NCBI GenBank assembly: GCA_019358985.1
Contig: JAHHIJ010000005.1
Coordinates: forward strand, 186,001-250,000
DNA from: Tolypothrix brevis GSE-NOS-MK-07-07A
Lineage (GTDB): Bacteria > Cyanobacteriota > Cyanobacteriia > Cyanobacteriales > Nostocaceae
DNA: 64,000 nucleotides
Reading direction: 5' to 3'
Shown here: in pieces, positions 1-8,470 of the stretch
Layout: the number at the start of each line of letters is the position of its first letter
How positions within the stretch are numbered: the stretch's first letter is position 1
Notes under the pieces: generated by a model
What the model saw: only the letters and a program-made list of their open reading frames with translations
What the model was told of the DNA's origin: nothing
The model's database searches: none
Translations under genes and position numbers: made by a program

Positions 1-614
1 TCATTATTTTTGCGCTCAAAAACATCATTCCCCTCATTATAAATCGCTTTAATTAAATCTTCATAAGAACATACCACGGGCTGATTGTTATTAGCTTGAT
101 TTTTTTGAGCCATGTAATCAATTAGCTTGATTACTTGCGGACGCAGGTAAATTTCTTCTGTTGTACCATTCACTCGCCACAACTTTTTTTGATTGAAGCT
201 GTAAGTTAAATAAGGACACTGAAACTGTTGAATTGGATTAGTAATATCAAAGTTAGGTTGTCTAAAAGTTAGTTTCCAATAGACAGGTGTATTCGGTTCT
301 AGTAATTTATCAAGAATGAGAATTGTGTCTTTGTCTTGGAGACGCAATCTACCATTTTTTCGGACATCTATTTCTTTGCTTTCGCCGCGTTGAAGAAAAG
401 TTCCGTTAGCGCTGGGGTTATCATCTACTATCCACCAAGAATTATTTTGACATTCCAAGACACAATGTATGCGGGAAATTGTCTTATGTTCGTTATAAAG
501 CTTAATATCGTTTTGACTATCGCGCCCTACAGTCAGGCGATCGCATTCTAATAATTTACACTGAATTTCGCCATCTGGTGACTGAATTTCTAGGAACGGC
601 AACACCGAATGCAT
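1..614 (-). CDS. FHA-domain protein with winged-helix-like C-terminal part (partial)
   Basis: About 204 codons are visible; the gene runs off the left edge, so its C-terminus is missing. Residues about 10-95 form a forkhead-associated domain, a phosphothreonine-reading module, seen as GRDSQND, then SRIHC, then NGTF. The following part (about 110-200) contains LRPQVIKLIDYM and a SYEDLIKAIYNE stretch that resemble the OmpR-type winged helix often joined to FHA domains in cyanobacteria; that is an inference. A likely role is a signalling or transcription factor responding to Ser/Thr kinases, of which one lies at 6207-8174. The ATG at 614 is chosen because the FHA fold starts directly after it. 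It is divergent from the ferredoxin gene. Confidence 0.75.
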   Translation of the reverse strand, partial: MHSVLPFLEIQSPDGEIQCKLLECDRLTVGRDSQNDIKLYNEHKTISRIHCVLECQNNSWWIVDDNPSANGTFLQRGESKEIDVRKNGRLRLQDKDTILILDKLLEPNTPVYWKLTFRQPNFDITNPIQQFQCPYLTYSFNQKKLWRVNGTTEEIYLRPQVIKLIDYMAQKNQANNNQPVVCSYEDLIKAIYNEGNDVFERKNN

Positions 615-683
615 ACTAAGCTCCTAATTGGTGAGGTAACTTTTATTGGTTTGAATGCCGGATTGATACTTGTGAACTTTATT

Positions 684-717
684 TGTGATAATCAGTATTA
701 TTGCTGCTATTATCACA
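684..717. promoter_or_regulatory. Inverted repeat in the divergent promoter region
   Basis: TGTGATAAT (684-692) and ATTATCACA (709-717) are perfect 9-bp arms separated by 16 bp, in the 282-bp gap between the divergent FHA and ferredoxin genes. This may be an operator or a hairpin; no specific regulator can be assigned. Confidence 0.35.
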
Positions 718-896
718 TATTTCGTCTTTTTGTGATACTAATTATCTCTCTCTGATAAGAATTATTACATGATTCGGAGACTTGATGAGTTTTTTGCATT
801 CAGATAAGAAAAACCGCAAAATTCATACGCAGTAAAAACAGGCGTATAATAATTACATCAGAAAGCGATTCTCCTGCGGAGACGGTTCCTAAAAAA

Positions 897-1181
897 ATGT
901 CAAACAAAACTCAATCATCCGCTTCTTCTAAATGCGTGCGAGTATGTCAAAATCGAGCTTGTAAAAAGCAAGGTGCGGCGAAGGTATTAGCTGCTTTTAA
1001 GGCTTCAGTAGTTCCTGGGGCGACGGTGACGGCTACTGGTTGTTTGGGACAATGCGGTAATGGTCCGATGGTGTTGGTGTTGCCCGATCGCGTCTGGTAT
1101 AGTGGTGTCCGTCCTCATGAAGTGCCAATGGTTGTAGAACAGCATTTACTCGACGGTCAAGAAGTTAAAAAAATACTGTAA
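897..1181 (+). CDS. Thioredoxin-like [2Fe-2S] ferredoxin domain protein
   Basis: A 94-residue soluble protein. Cysteines in CQNRAC near the N-terminus and in GCLGQCGNGP in the middle match the cluster ligands of the thioredoxin-fold [2Fe-2S] ferredoxins (the NuoE/HoxE-like and small stand-alone family), which carry C-x(n)-C and C-x3-C pairs. The first pair is close to the N-terminus after a short Ser/Lys-rich leader. Small proteins of this type are common in cyanobacteria and are presumed electron carriers; the partner is unknown. It stands alone, 77 bp before an unrelated conserved gene on the same strand, so co-transcription is possible. Confidence 0.85.
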   Translation: MSNKTQSSASSKCVRVCQNRACKKQGAAKVLAAFKASVVPGATVTATGCLGQCGNGPMVLVLPDRVWYSGVRPHEVPMVVEQHLLDGQEVKKIL

Positions 1182-1258
1182 TATCGGTTTCATTCCGGAC
1201 ACCAAGGTGATTAAAAATATAAAGGACTGCACTCTTTTTTGCACAAGCGAGGCATCCT

Positions 1259-2044
1259 ATGAATATTCAGCAGCTACGTGAATCATTGAAAATCAAGTGG
1301 CTAAATTACTACTTTGAAAATCGTCCCTGGTTAGTAAAAATGCAAATTTGGGGGACTTATGATGGTGAACGTCGTCCAAGCAGTGGTTTTATGTTGGCGA
1401 CTTTATCTGTTTTAGAACCCCAACTTGATGAAATTTTTCCCTTGATTGTGGATCTAAATAGTAATCCCGATCGCATTGTTGCTGCATTAGGTCTTAACTT
1501 CAATCCCGACCGACATTTAGATTTAATGAAATTGGAAAATTCGATAACTACCACAGAGGTGATTAGCGATACCTATCGGCAAGCTACCGAGGTTAGAGAT
1601 GTTGTAAAAAACGAAGTTGAAATTAATACTAATGAAGCGTTGGTGACAACAGAAGTCAAAAATAATGACAAACCTCAAGTTGAAAGCAATAATAAATCTA
1701 AGCCATCGGGATTTACAACTAAAGTTGAAACTAGGGTTAAACATGATAATAAACACAGCAAAACTTCATCTTCTAACCTTTCTCCCTGGCGAAAAGAGGC
1801 GAAAAAAAGCGTTGCTGTGCTTCCGGGTGATATAATCCGAATGAATGGAACTTGTGAGCGATCGCATTCAGTTTCCAAGCAATTATCTCGCAATGGCAAA
1901 CCCCTTGCTGTGGCTACAATTGAAAGTCAAGACAAGGGTGTAAAAATGCAACGCAAAGATGTTCAGAGTCAAGTTAATCCATCACCTACTAATGCCAGTA
2001 ATCTACCTTCTTGGATAGATGAGTTTTGTCAAGGTGTTGGTTAA
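1259..2044 (+). CDS. Conserved cyanobacterial protein, DUF5331-like
   Basis: 261 residues. The first about 90 residues are well ordered, with KIKWLNYYFENRPWLVKM, GTYDGERRPSSGF and a segment about Asn-Pro-Asp and leucine-rich turns. I recall this N-terminal type in cyanobacterial proteins as DUF5331, but I cannot confirm the name. Residues about 95-240 are polar, low in hydrophobics and probably disordered. A short conserved-looking end, LPSWIDEFCQGVG, follows. No signal peptide or membrane segment is visible. Function unknown. The neighbouring ferredoxin gene gives no clear functional link. Confidence 0.7.
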   Translation: MNIQQLRESLKIKWLNYYFENRPWLVKMQIWGTYDGERRPSSGFMLATLSVLEPQLDEIFPLIVDLNSNPDRIVAALGLNFNPDRHLDLMKLENSITTTEVISDTYRQATEVRDVVKNEVEINTNEALVTTEVKNNDKPQVESNNKSKPSGFTTKVETRVKHDNKHSKTSSSNLSPWRKEAKKSVAVLPGDIIRMNGTCERSHSVSKQLSRNGKPLAVATIESQDKGVKMQRKDVQSQVNPSPTNASNLPSWIDEFCQGVG

Positions 2045-2065
2045 TATCAAACCCGGTTTAACATT

Positions 2066-2185
2066 AATAAAAACATCGTAACCCTCGTAGAGACGTTCCA
2101 CCGGAACGTCTCTACAAAGACGTTCCACCGGAACGTCTCTACAAAGAATTTCAGGCAACGCAGAATTAAATTCGGTCGATGTCTA
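2066..2185. mobile_element. MITE-like element with two tandem palindromes
   Basis: Contains palindromes at 2087-2115 and 2116-2142 with arms GTAGAGACG/CGTCTCTAC and core TTCCACCGGAA. The right part, ending GGTCGATGTCTA at 2174-2185, matches the right end of the elements at 5442-5531 and 59482-59573. The left end is degenerate (AAAAACATC). The right terminus overlaps the end of the ygfZ-like gene and supplies its stop codon on the minus strand. Confidence 0.6.
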
Positions 2186-3169
2186 CTGTGGGTATTCGTG
2201 AGAAACGAACGGGATTTCTACTATTTCACCCTCAGTTTCTCCGACTTGAACTTTCAAGCCGACACCACCAGCTTTTGTGCGGATGTAACCTAGCCCAAAG
2301 TAACCATCAGCAGTTTCAGTATAACTTGTCAATTTGCCGACTTTTTCATCCCCGACTGCGATCGCACTTTTTATTTCTACCGGTGCATTGAGACGAATAC
2401 CCCAAAGGTGTTGTTTTACACCTTTATATGTATTTAAACGGGCGATGGTTTCTTGTCCGATATAACAACCTTTGGTAAAGGAAATGGTATGCCACAAGCC
2501 AGCTTCTAGAGGATTGTAATCATCAGTTAATTCATGTTCTGGGGCTGGACGACCTTGTAATATTCGCAACACTTCCATTGCGCGATCGCTCATTTCTTGC
2601 GCTCCAGCTTCGACAATTTTATCCCATACCGTCGCCTTCTGGGAAGCTGGTAAAATCAGGGTATATCCCGGCAAAGCCAAACCACTACCCACAGCAACCC
2701 GCACCCCACCGTCAAATAGTTGATGAGTGCCGTCAGGTTGACCGATAATAGCTTCAGCACCCATTTTTTTGATAATAGTGTCGCTTTGCGAACCGATGAT
2801 ATTGAAGGTTGCAGTTTCATTTGTCACATCAGTTAATTGCACCTTATCGGCAAAAAAGATGTATTTATCCAGCCATTGGATGAGAAATTCCCGGCGATTG
2901 GGCGAAACTAATAACAGCACCGCATCTTCTAAAACGTAAGCTGTAACTAAGTCAATTGTCCTAGCCGTGGATGTCACCATTACAGTATCACAGCCTTGTC
3001 CTGGTTTGAGACTTTGGAAATCGTTAGTAGTTTGGTTGTGTAAAAAGCGGATGCGGTCGTCGTCAGAAACACGGATGATGCCGGAGTGAGAGCGATCGCA
3101 TACAGCGACAGAATCTTGCGCTGCTTGGATAGCTGTTGCGTCTTTGGTGTCAATTGCAGATTTAGACAT
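2183..3169 (-). CDS. ygfZ: YgfZ/GcvT-family folate-binding protein
   Basis: A relative of the glycine-cleavage T protein. In bacteria YgfZ uses tetrahydrofolate to support repair or assembly of certain Fe-S enzymes, in the cytosol. The family signature KGCYIGQE is clear, preceded by GLWHTISF and followed by a C-terminal barrel-like domain. The length of about 328 residues fits the family. I chose the ATG at 3169 (MSKSAIDTKD); a TTG ten codons upstream is possible but less likely. The stop codon lies inside the terminal inverted repeat of a MITE-like element, so the last residues may differ from those of relatives. It stands alone on this strand. Confidence 0.88.
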   Translation of the reverse strand: MSKSAIDTKDATAIQAAQDSVAVCDRSHSGIIRVSDDDRIRFLHNQTTNDFQSLKPGQGCDTVMVTSTARTIDLVTAYVLEDAVLLLVSPNRREFLIQWLDKYIFFADKVQLTDVTNETATFNIIGSQSDTIIKKMGAEAIIGQPDGTHQLFDGGVRVAVGSGLALPGYTLILPASQKATVWDKIVEAGAQEMSDRAMEVLRILQGRPAPEHELTDDYNPLEAGLWHTISFTKGCYIGQETIARLNTYKGVKQHLWGIRLNAPVEIKSAIAVGDEKVGKLTSYTETADGYFGLGYIRTKAGGVGLKVQVGETEGEIVEIPFVSHEYPQ

Positions 3170-3265
3170 GGTGATAGCAATTTTGGGTTGTAAAACCAAG
3201 TTTAAATCAACTTACAGCATGAAAATATTATTAAGTAACAGTTTGCGGTTAAGCGCATTCGGAAA

Positions 3266-3367
3266 ATGCTGGAAACTCAAAAAGCCGAATTAAATCAATT
3301 ATTACATGAATTGACCACAATTAAAGCATCCTTGCATAGTTGGAAGCCAATGCAAACAATCAAGTAG
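3266..3367 (+). pseudogene. Short open frame, possible remnant of a coiled-coil protein end
   Basis: A 33-codon frame whose peptide contains KAELNQLLHELTTIKASL and looks like the end of a coiled-coil protein. The open frame continues upstream of the ATG to a stop near 3237. It lies in the 423-bp gap between ygfZ and the methyltransferase gene. It may be a gene remnant or chance. Confidence 0.2.
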
Positions 3368-3417
3368 CCGGCTACACAACTCCCCTAATTCAGACTAGCT
3401 AAAAACGCTTACTCTTA

Positions 3418-3470
3418 GCCCACGCAGGTGGGCTTCGTTCGTGTAGCCCCAGAATTCCATTCTGAGGGCT
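3418..3470. repeat. Dispersed repeat with hairpins (GCCCACGCAGGTGGGC type)
   Basis: GCCCACGCAGGTGGGC is itself a hairpin; it is followed by CTTCGTTCGTGTAGCC and a second hairpin (AGCCC...GGGCT). A related copy lies at 36619-36675. Confidence 0.6.
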
Positions 3471-3500
3471 TATAAATTATGCAATACTATTTCTATCATA

Positions 3501-3529
3501 GTAAAGACGTTCCGGCGGAACGTCTCTAC
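3501..3529. repeat. Short palindromic repeat, core TTCCGGCGGAA
   Basis: Arms GTAAAGACG/CGTCTCTAC. It is open in the same frame as the following methyltransferase and would encode DVPAERLY, but I place the methyltransferase start downstream of it. Confidence 0.8.
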
Positions 3530-3592
3530 GATGGTTACGATATTTTTATTAATGTTAATTATCAGGACATAATATTACACTTTATAAATGTA

Positions 3593-4567
3593 ATGGTGAA
3601 AGAAAATCATAAATTAGAATCCCATTCATCCTTAAAAGTCATAGATTTATTCGCAGGATGTGGCGGTTTATCTCTCGGATTTCAAAATGCCGGATTTCAA
3701 ATAGCCGCAGCCTTTGATAACTGGGAAACCGCTATCACAGTTTATCAAAAAAACTTTAATCACGATGTTATTTTATGTGATATTGCGATTTTAGATAATT
3801 TTGAAATTATCAAAAATCTCAACCCAGATATAATTATTGGTGGTCCACCTTGTCAAGATTTTTCTAGCGCTGGTAAGCGAGATGAAAACTTAGGACGAGG
3901 TGATTTAACTATAAAATTTGCGGAAATAGTCGCTAGTGTCAAACCTAAATGGTTTGTTATGGAAAATGTAGATAGGTTAGCCAAAAGTGCCAAATATAAA
4001 ATAGCTAGAGATATTTTTAAACAAGCTGGATACGGACTCACTGAAAAGATATTAGATGCGAGTTTGTGTGGTGTACCGCAAAAGCGTAAAAGATTTTTTT
4101 GTCTAGGTGAATTTAACGGTGAAGATAAAGCTTTAGAATCTTATTTAGAAGCTAATTTAGCAGTGCGACCAACCACAATTAGAGAATACTTGGGTGATTT
4201 AGACATTGAGTATTATTATAGGCATCCGAGAAGCTATAAAAGAAGAGCAATATTTAGTATTGACGAACCAAGTCCGACAATTAGAGGTGTTAATAGACCG
4301 ATTCCTAAAAATTATAAAATCCATCCTGGTGATGCTGCACCCCTAACGCCACAATTACGACCTTTAACTACTATTGAACGTAGCTATATACAAACATTTC
4401 CACCTAATTTTATTTTTGAAAGTTGCAAAACAGACTTAGAACAAATGATCGGTAATGCAGTTCCGGTAAAATTAGCTGAGTATGTTGCAAAATGTTTGAA
4501 AGAGTATATGCAGCAAAATACTCTTTTAATTCGTAGTGAGCGGTTTACCGCTCAAATTAAGCACTGA
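3593..4567 (+). CDS. C5-cytosine DNA methyltransferase
   Basis: Transfers a methyl group from S-adenosylmethionine to carbon 5 of cytosine in a DNA site. The family motifs are in order: DLFAGCGGLSLGF (I), GGPPCQDFS with the catalytic Cys (IV), MENV (VI), QKRKRFF (VIII) and GNAVPV (X). The 324 residues leave a small target-recognition region between motifs VIII and X, so the specificity cannot be read. The frame is open upstream to 3479, but that part encodes a dispersed repeat, so I chose the ATG at 3593, about 14 codons before motif I. The last codons lie in another repeat (4533-4579). The convergent gene at 4636-5259 is a possible nuclease; whether they form a pair is uncertain. Confidence 0.92.
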   Translation: MVKENHKLESHSSLKVIDLFAGCGGLSLGFQNAGFQIAAAFDNWETAITVYQKNFNHDVILCDIAILDNFEIIKNLNPDIIIGGPPCQDFSSAGKRDENLGRGDLTIKFAEIVASVKPKWFVMENVDRLAKSAKYKIARDIFKQAGYGLTEKILDASLCGVPQKRKRFFCLGEFNGEDKALESYLEANLAVRPTTIREYLGDLDIEYYYRHPRSYKRRAIFSIDEPSPTIRGVNRPIPKNYKIHPGDAAPLTPQLRPLTTIERSYIQTFPPNFIFESCKTDLEQMIGNAVPVKLAEYVAKCLKEYMQQNTLLIRSERFTAQIKH

Positions 4568-4579
4568 AGTGCTTACTAC
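4533..4579. repeat. Double-hairpin repeat GTAGTGAG...CTTACTAC overlapping the gene end
   Basis: Two hairpins in a row, GAGCGG-TTTA-CCGCTC and AAGCAC-TGAA-GTGCTT, framed by GTAGT and ACTAC. The same design with changed stems is found at 54175-54220. It contributes the last about 11 codons and the stop of the methyltransferase and may also act as its terminator. Confidence 0.65.
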
Positions 4580-4635
4580 TGAAATTTCGCTTATCAGTCT
4601 AGATTTTTTAAGAAGCATAATTGCGAAAAGTACTA

Positions 4636-5259
4636 CTATTCAATAATTCCAATCAATATTTGCATTAAAACATCTAAATCATCAGGCACACGATACAAAG
4701 TAATGTCTTGAGTAATATGAAGGATCTGTTGTTCTAATAAACCAAAACGCCAAGTATCACCTACTGTGACTGCACCATAAAGAATATCTTGTTCTTCTGC
4801 TATTGCCAAAGCGATTAACTCTACTGATAGTTGAGTAAAACCTCTTGACAAATCGTCGTTTTTAGCCTCAACTACCAGAAAATTTTTACTTTTTTCATCT
4901 GTCTTCAGATTTCGCAGTAAGTAATCTAAATTACCTTTGAGTTGAGAACTTACCTGAAGAGGATATTCTAAACGCATTTGACACTTACAAAAACGCGCTA
5001 GTTCCGAAAGTACTGGTGCCACCATAATTTCTCGACGTGCAGTTTCGCTCGATAAAGTTACTAGTGGTAACAATTCCTCGATTTGCTGACGTAATTCAGG
5101 TAAACGTTGTGGTATACGTTGAGAAGAAGGTAAAGTCATACGCGCACGTGAAAAGCTATAACCTAATTCAGCTAAAATATCTTCTGTTTCATAAGGTAAC
5201 TCGAAGTAAGAACGAAAAGTGTAACTCTGTCCTTCTTGCAAAATTTTTGGTTTAGACAT
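4636..5259 (-). CDS. PD-(D/E)XK nuclease-like conserved cyanobacterial protein
   Basis: About 207 residues. The C-terminal half contains GNLDYLL, FLVVEAKNDD and then FTQLSVELIALA, which fits the D...ExK core followed by the Q-containing helix of the PD-(D/E)XK nuclease superfamily. The N-terminal half is helical, and its RARMTLPSSQR stretch may be a binding part. The protein family, as I recall, is common and often present in several copies in cyanobacteria, without known function. I chose the ATG at 5259 because AAAGGG lies just upstream at good spacing; an ATG 16 codons further upstream is less likely. It is convergent with the C5-methyltransferase, so a restriction role is possible but unproven. 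Confidence 0.65.
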   Translation of the reverse strand: MSKPKILQEGQSYTFRSYFELPYETEDILAELGYSFSRARMTLPSSQRIPQRLPELRQQIEELLPLVTLSSETARREIMVAPVLSELARFCKCQMRLEYPLQVSSQLKGNLDYLLRNLKTDEKSKNFLVVEAKNDDLSRGFTQLSVELIALAIAEEQDILYGAVTVGDTWRFGLLEQQILHITQDITLYRVPDDLDVLMQILIGIIE

Positions 5260-5411
5260 AATATACCCTTTCCTAGTCTGCTGAGGTACAAATTTATCTG
5301 CGTCCATCGGCGTTTATCTATCTTCCGAAGCGGTTAATTCTTTCTGTACCTCATGAATGTGGGAATCGCTATAAAGGTTAATTAATACGAATAAAAACAT
5401 CGTAACCCTCC

Positions 5412-5531
5412 TAAAGACGTTCCGCCGGAACGTCTCTACAATAGACATCTGTTGGAAAAGATGTAGAGACGTAGCACTGCTACGTCTCTTGGGGTTTTGG
5501 GTAACGCATAATTAAATTCGGTCGATGTCTA
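5412..5531. mobile_element. MITE-like element with TAGACATC inverted ends plus a flanking palindrome
   Basis: A palindrome with core TTCCGCCGGAA (5412-5439) sits next to a 90-bp element bounded by TAGACATC (5442-5449) and GATGTCTA (5524-5531). The element holds a second palindrome with core TAGCACTGCTA at 5463-5490. Its right half is nearly the same as that of 59482-59573. It fills most of the 300-bp gap upstream of 5259. Confidence 0.7.
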
Positions 5532-5560
5532 ATATATGTAATAAGCCTGTCATGATATTA

Positions 5561-6046
5561 TTACTCTGGTAAATTCGCAAACACTTGCTCAACTAACTCC
5601 TTAGTTTTCGCTTCCAACTGGAGCCAATCTACATCACCCATTTCATCAATCAAATCACTGTCGATACTTACTGAGTTATTACCTGTGCCATAATCAAGAA
5701 AACACACTTGATAACACAGTTCCCACAAATCAACCGTCACTAGTTGATCTTGACGCTGCAAACATAGATGATATCCTGGATGGGGTGTTGGTAAATTGGC
5801 AAGAGACTGTCTGATTAAATCGCTTTGTTCCGGTGTTGCCCCTTCCATTTCTTGCAACAGTTGAGTAACTAACGCTTTAGTTTCATCACTTGTATCAGCA
5901 GTCCAAACCAATACATCCTTGTAAGTTCCCTTCCAAGCAGATTCATCGAGTTGCTTGCGAATGTTATCAACAACGCGAATGAAAGCAGGTTGCATCAGCA
6001 CTTCAGCCTGGTGCCACGTCTCTAAATTGGTTATTTTAGGTAGCAT
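5561..6046 (-). CDS. Conserved hypothetical protein (cyanobacterial)
   Basis: 161 residues, acidic, soluble, with no signal peptide or membrane segment. It starts MLPKITNLETWHQAEVLMQP, has a central LLQEMEGATPEQSDLIRQSL helix and ends with an acidic helix. I do not recognise a named domain. It is divergent from the kinase gene with a 160-bp gap, so the two may share a control region. The codon use and length look like a real gene rather than a chance frame. Confidence 0.6.
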   Translation of the reverse strand: MLPKITNLETWHQAEVLMQPAFIRVVDNIRKQLDESAWKGTYKDVLVWTADTSDETKALVTQLLQEMEGATPEQSDLIRQSLANLPTPHPGYHLCLQRQDQLVTVDLWELCYQVCFLDYGTGNNSVSIDSDLIDEMGDVDWLQLEAKTKELVEQVFANLPE

Positions 6047-6206
6047 GGTAAATTCAAAGCAATATTGAAATAAAAATTAACAACGTTTTTGTGAAAAAAT
6101 TGTGTTTTCTGCCTAAATCTTTTCTCAAGATAGCGGATTTCATCAAAGAAAACTTGGAGATATTTATTACCATCCGGAAAATGGGTGTTAAAACTGGGGA
6201 GGGAAT

Positions 6207-8174
6207 ATGATCGGCAAGCTGTTAGACCATCGTTATCAAGTAGTTAGAGTTCTTGCAACGGGAGGATTCGGGCAAACATATATTGCCCAAGATACTAGGC
6301 GTCCAGGCAACCCCATCTGCGTTGTCAAGCACCTCAAAGGGGCAAACTCAGATCCGAAAATTTTTGAAACCGCCAAGCGCTTGTTTCAATCAGAAGCGGA
6401 AACTTTAGAAAAACTGGGAAATCATGACCAAATACCCAGACTTTTAGCTTATTTTGACGAAAATAAAGAATTCTATTTAGTCCAAGAATTTATTGAAGGA
6501 CATACCCTCAGCGAAGAACTTATACCGAGTCAGCGTTGGAGTGAAAGCGAAGTCATTCAGATGTTGCTAGAAGTTTTGAACATCTTAGAATTCGTCCACC
6601 GCGAAGGCGTAATTCACCGCGATATCAAGCCAGATAATATTATTCGTCGTACTTCAGATCATAAATTAGTTTTAGTAGACTTTGGAGCCGTTAAACAACT
6701 GCGATCGCCTAATCTTACTTTTGCTGGGCAAACCACCGCGACTGTAGCGATCGGGACTCCCGGTTATATGCCCACAGAACAAGGACAAGGCAAACCCCGT
6801 CCCAATAGTGATATTTACTCTTTAGGTATCATCGCCATTCAAGCGCTGACGGGAGTAGCACCAATGAATTTTCAAGAAGACCCCGATACAGGCGAAATTG
6901 TTTGGCAGCATTTAGCACCTGTAAGTCCAGAATTGGCGGCAGTATTAAGCAAGATGGTGCGCTATCACTTCAAAGACCGCTATAACAGCGTCATGCAAGC
7001 ACTGCTGTCATTGCAATTGCTTTCTTCTGTACCTTCTAAGGTTCAAGAATACGCGAAAACTCCCAGTAGCTACCAAACAGTCAAACCGACTTCTCAAATG
7101 TCTGGGCAGCAAACGATCGCTCTAGCACCAGGAAATCATGCTGCAAAATCTGCCCGTAAAGACAACAAACCCGATTTATTGCCGTTAGTTATTGCCGCAT
7201 TATTGGCAGGTGGTGCAGCTGCTGTCGCTACTAATTTAGTTGGAAGTGCGAAAAATATCGGTTTTAATTTTGCTAGTAATGGCGCGGCTTCACCAAATAT
7301 TTGCGAAGCTGTTGTTACAGGTAATTCTAATATTCGTTCTGAGCCGAGTGCAATTAATTCTGATAATATTGTCCAAACACTTAGCGATAACACTAGTTTT
7401 GAGGTGACTGGCAAACGGACAAAACTCGGTTGGGTACAAGTTAAACTTGATTCTGGAAAGTTAGCTTGGGCAAATTCTCGTGTAATCGCTAATCCAGAAC
7501 AATGGGTATCTTGTTTGCGAGACAAAAGTATTGCGATTAAGACAGTAAATGATAGTGATTTAATTGCGGCTCGACCGATTCCTCAACCGATAGCAAAAGT
7601 AGCAGATGTAACTTCATTGCCAAAGCTAGAAAAACCAGAATTGCTCAAGTCAGAAAAACCAGATCCATTTACTGTTGAACCATTTACTGCTAATGATAAA
7701 TCAAAGAATAAAGAAAACGGTTCTCAGGTTGCAGAACAAGCAAGAGAGAAGTATGATAAGGGAGATTTAGCAGGAGCGATCGCACTCCTCAAATCTCTGC
7801 CTGCAAATGCTTCTTCAAGTTGGAACGAAACAGCAGGAACTGTCACCCAATGGCAGCAAGATTGGGCAAAAGCAGAAGCTTTATCTAATGAAATCAATAA
7901 AGCACTTGATAACGGTCAATGGGATAAAGTTTTAGCTTATAAAGAGCATCCAGAAAAGTTGCCGAATATTCAATATTGGCGAAATAAAATAGACCCATTA
8001 TTTAAGCAAGCATCTGAAAATTTAGCAAAACAAGAGTTGCCAAAAATAAGTAAACCCCATCAACTAAATCAACGCCAACATCAAGTAGAGACGTTCCAAC
8101 GGAACCTCTCTACTGAAGAATCCGATAATGTAGATAGTGAAACTACAACAGAAACTGATGAAAATGGTTTTTAA
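6207..8174 (+). CDS. Ser/Thr protein kinase with SH3b domain, membrane-anchored
   Basis: 655 residues. Residues about 10-275 form a Hanks-type kinase: glycine loop GGFGQTY, Lys in CVVKH, catalytic loop HRDIKPDN, metal motif DFG in VDFGAVKQL, and GTPGYMPTEQ in the activation segment. A membrane segment (LLPLVIAALLAGGAAA) lies at about 325-345. An SH3b domain follows at about 370-430 (NIRSEPS...GWVQVK), then a helical TPR-like region to the end. It probably phosphorylates proteins at the inner face of the plasma membrane while sensing with its outer part. GGAGGG before the ATG supports the start. A dispersed palindrome is inserted in frame near the C-terminus (8085-8113). FHA proteins such as the one at 1-614 are typical readers of such kinases. 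Confidence 0.9.
   Translation: MIGKLLDHRYQVVRVLATGGFGQTYIAQDTRRPGNPICVVKHLKGANSDPKIFETAKRLFQSEAETLEKLGNHDQIPRLLAYFDENKEFYLVQEFIEGHTLSEELIPSQRWSESEVIQMLLEVLNILEFVHREGVIHRDIKPDNIIRRTSDHKLVLVDFGAVKQLRSPNLTFAGQTTATVAIGTPGYMPTEQGQGKPRPNSDIYSLGIIAIQALTGVAPMNFQEDPDTGEIVWQHLAPVSPELAAVLSKMVRYHFKDRYNSVMQALLSLQLLSSVPSKVQEYAKTPSSYQTVKPTSQMSGQQTIALAPGNHAAKSARKDNKPDLLPLVIAALLAGGAAAVATNLVGSAKNIGFNFASNGAASPNICEAVVTGNSNIRSEPSAINSDNIVQTLSDNTSFEVTGKRTKLGWVQVKLDSGKLAWANSRVIANPEQWVSCLRDKSIAIKTVNDSDLIAARPIPQPIAKVADVTSLPKLEKPELLKSEKPDPFTVEPFTANDKSKNKENGSQVAEQAREKYDKGDLAGAIALLKSLPANASSSWNETAGTVTQWQQDWAKAEALSNEINKALDNGQWDKVLAYKEHPEKLPNIQYWRNKIDPLFKQASENLAKQELPKISKPHQLNQRQHQVETFQRNLSTEESDNVDSETTTETDENGF
8085..8113. 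repeat. Short palindromic repeat inside the kinase gene, core TTCCAACGGAA
   Basis: Translated in frame as VETFQRNLST near residue 627-636. The right arm is slightly degraded (CCTCTCTAC). The reading frame continues for about 20 codons after it. Confidence 0.7.
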
Positions 8175-8470
8175 GTCAATACAGTTCAGTTAAGAACATA
8201 AATCAATTACCACAAACAAAACAGATCGACTTTTTGGAGGGGGTTTGGGGGACGCAACCGTCCCCCAATTGGGGGTTTGGGGGAGAATCCCCCAAGTCTT
8301 GGTTCTCAACAGAATATATAAGTTAAAAACCTTAACTGAACCGTATTGGTTTTTAAGTTGGTTGTTAGTTGTTGGTTGACGATTAACAGTCAACAGTTAT
8401 TTGACTGAGATCCCCGACTTCTCTAAGAAGTCGGGGATCTGAAGAGACTATCCACTAACAAATAACAAAT
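8175..8470. other. Convergent intergenic region with G-rich repeats
   Basis: No gene seen. It contains runs of GGGGG/CCCCC in alternating orientation around 8235-8300 that can pair with each other, a repeat type common in cyanobacteria, and the strong hairpin described separately. Confidence 0.6.
8408..8440. terminator. Perfect 15-bp hairpin between convergent genes
   Basis: Arms AGATCCCCGACTTCT and AGAAGTCGGGGATCT with a 3-base loop. It lies between the kinase gene and the convergent gene at 8471, so it may terminate both, although no long T-run follows on either side. The same sequence type is also known as a dispersed repeat. Confidence 0.5.
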
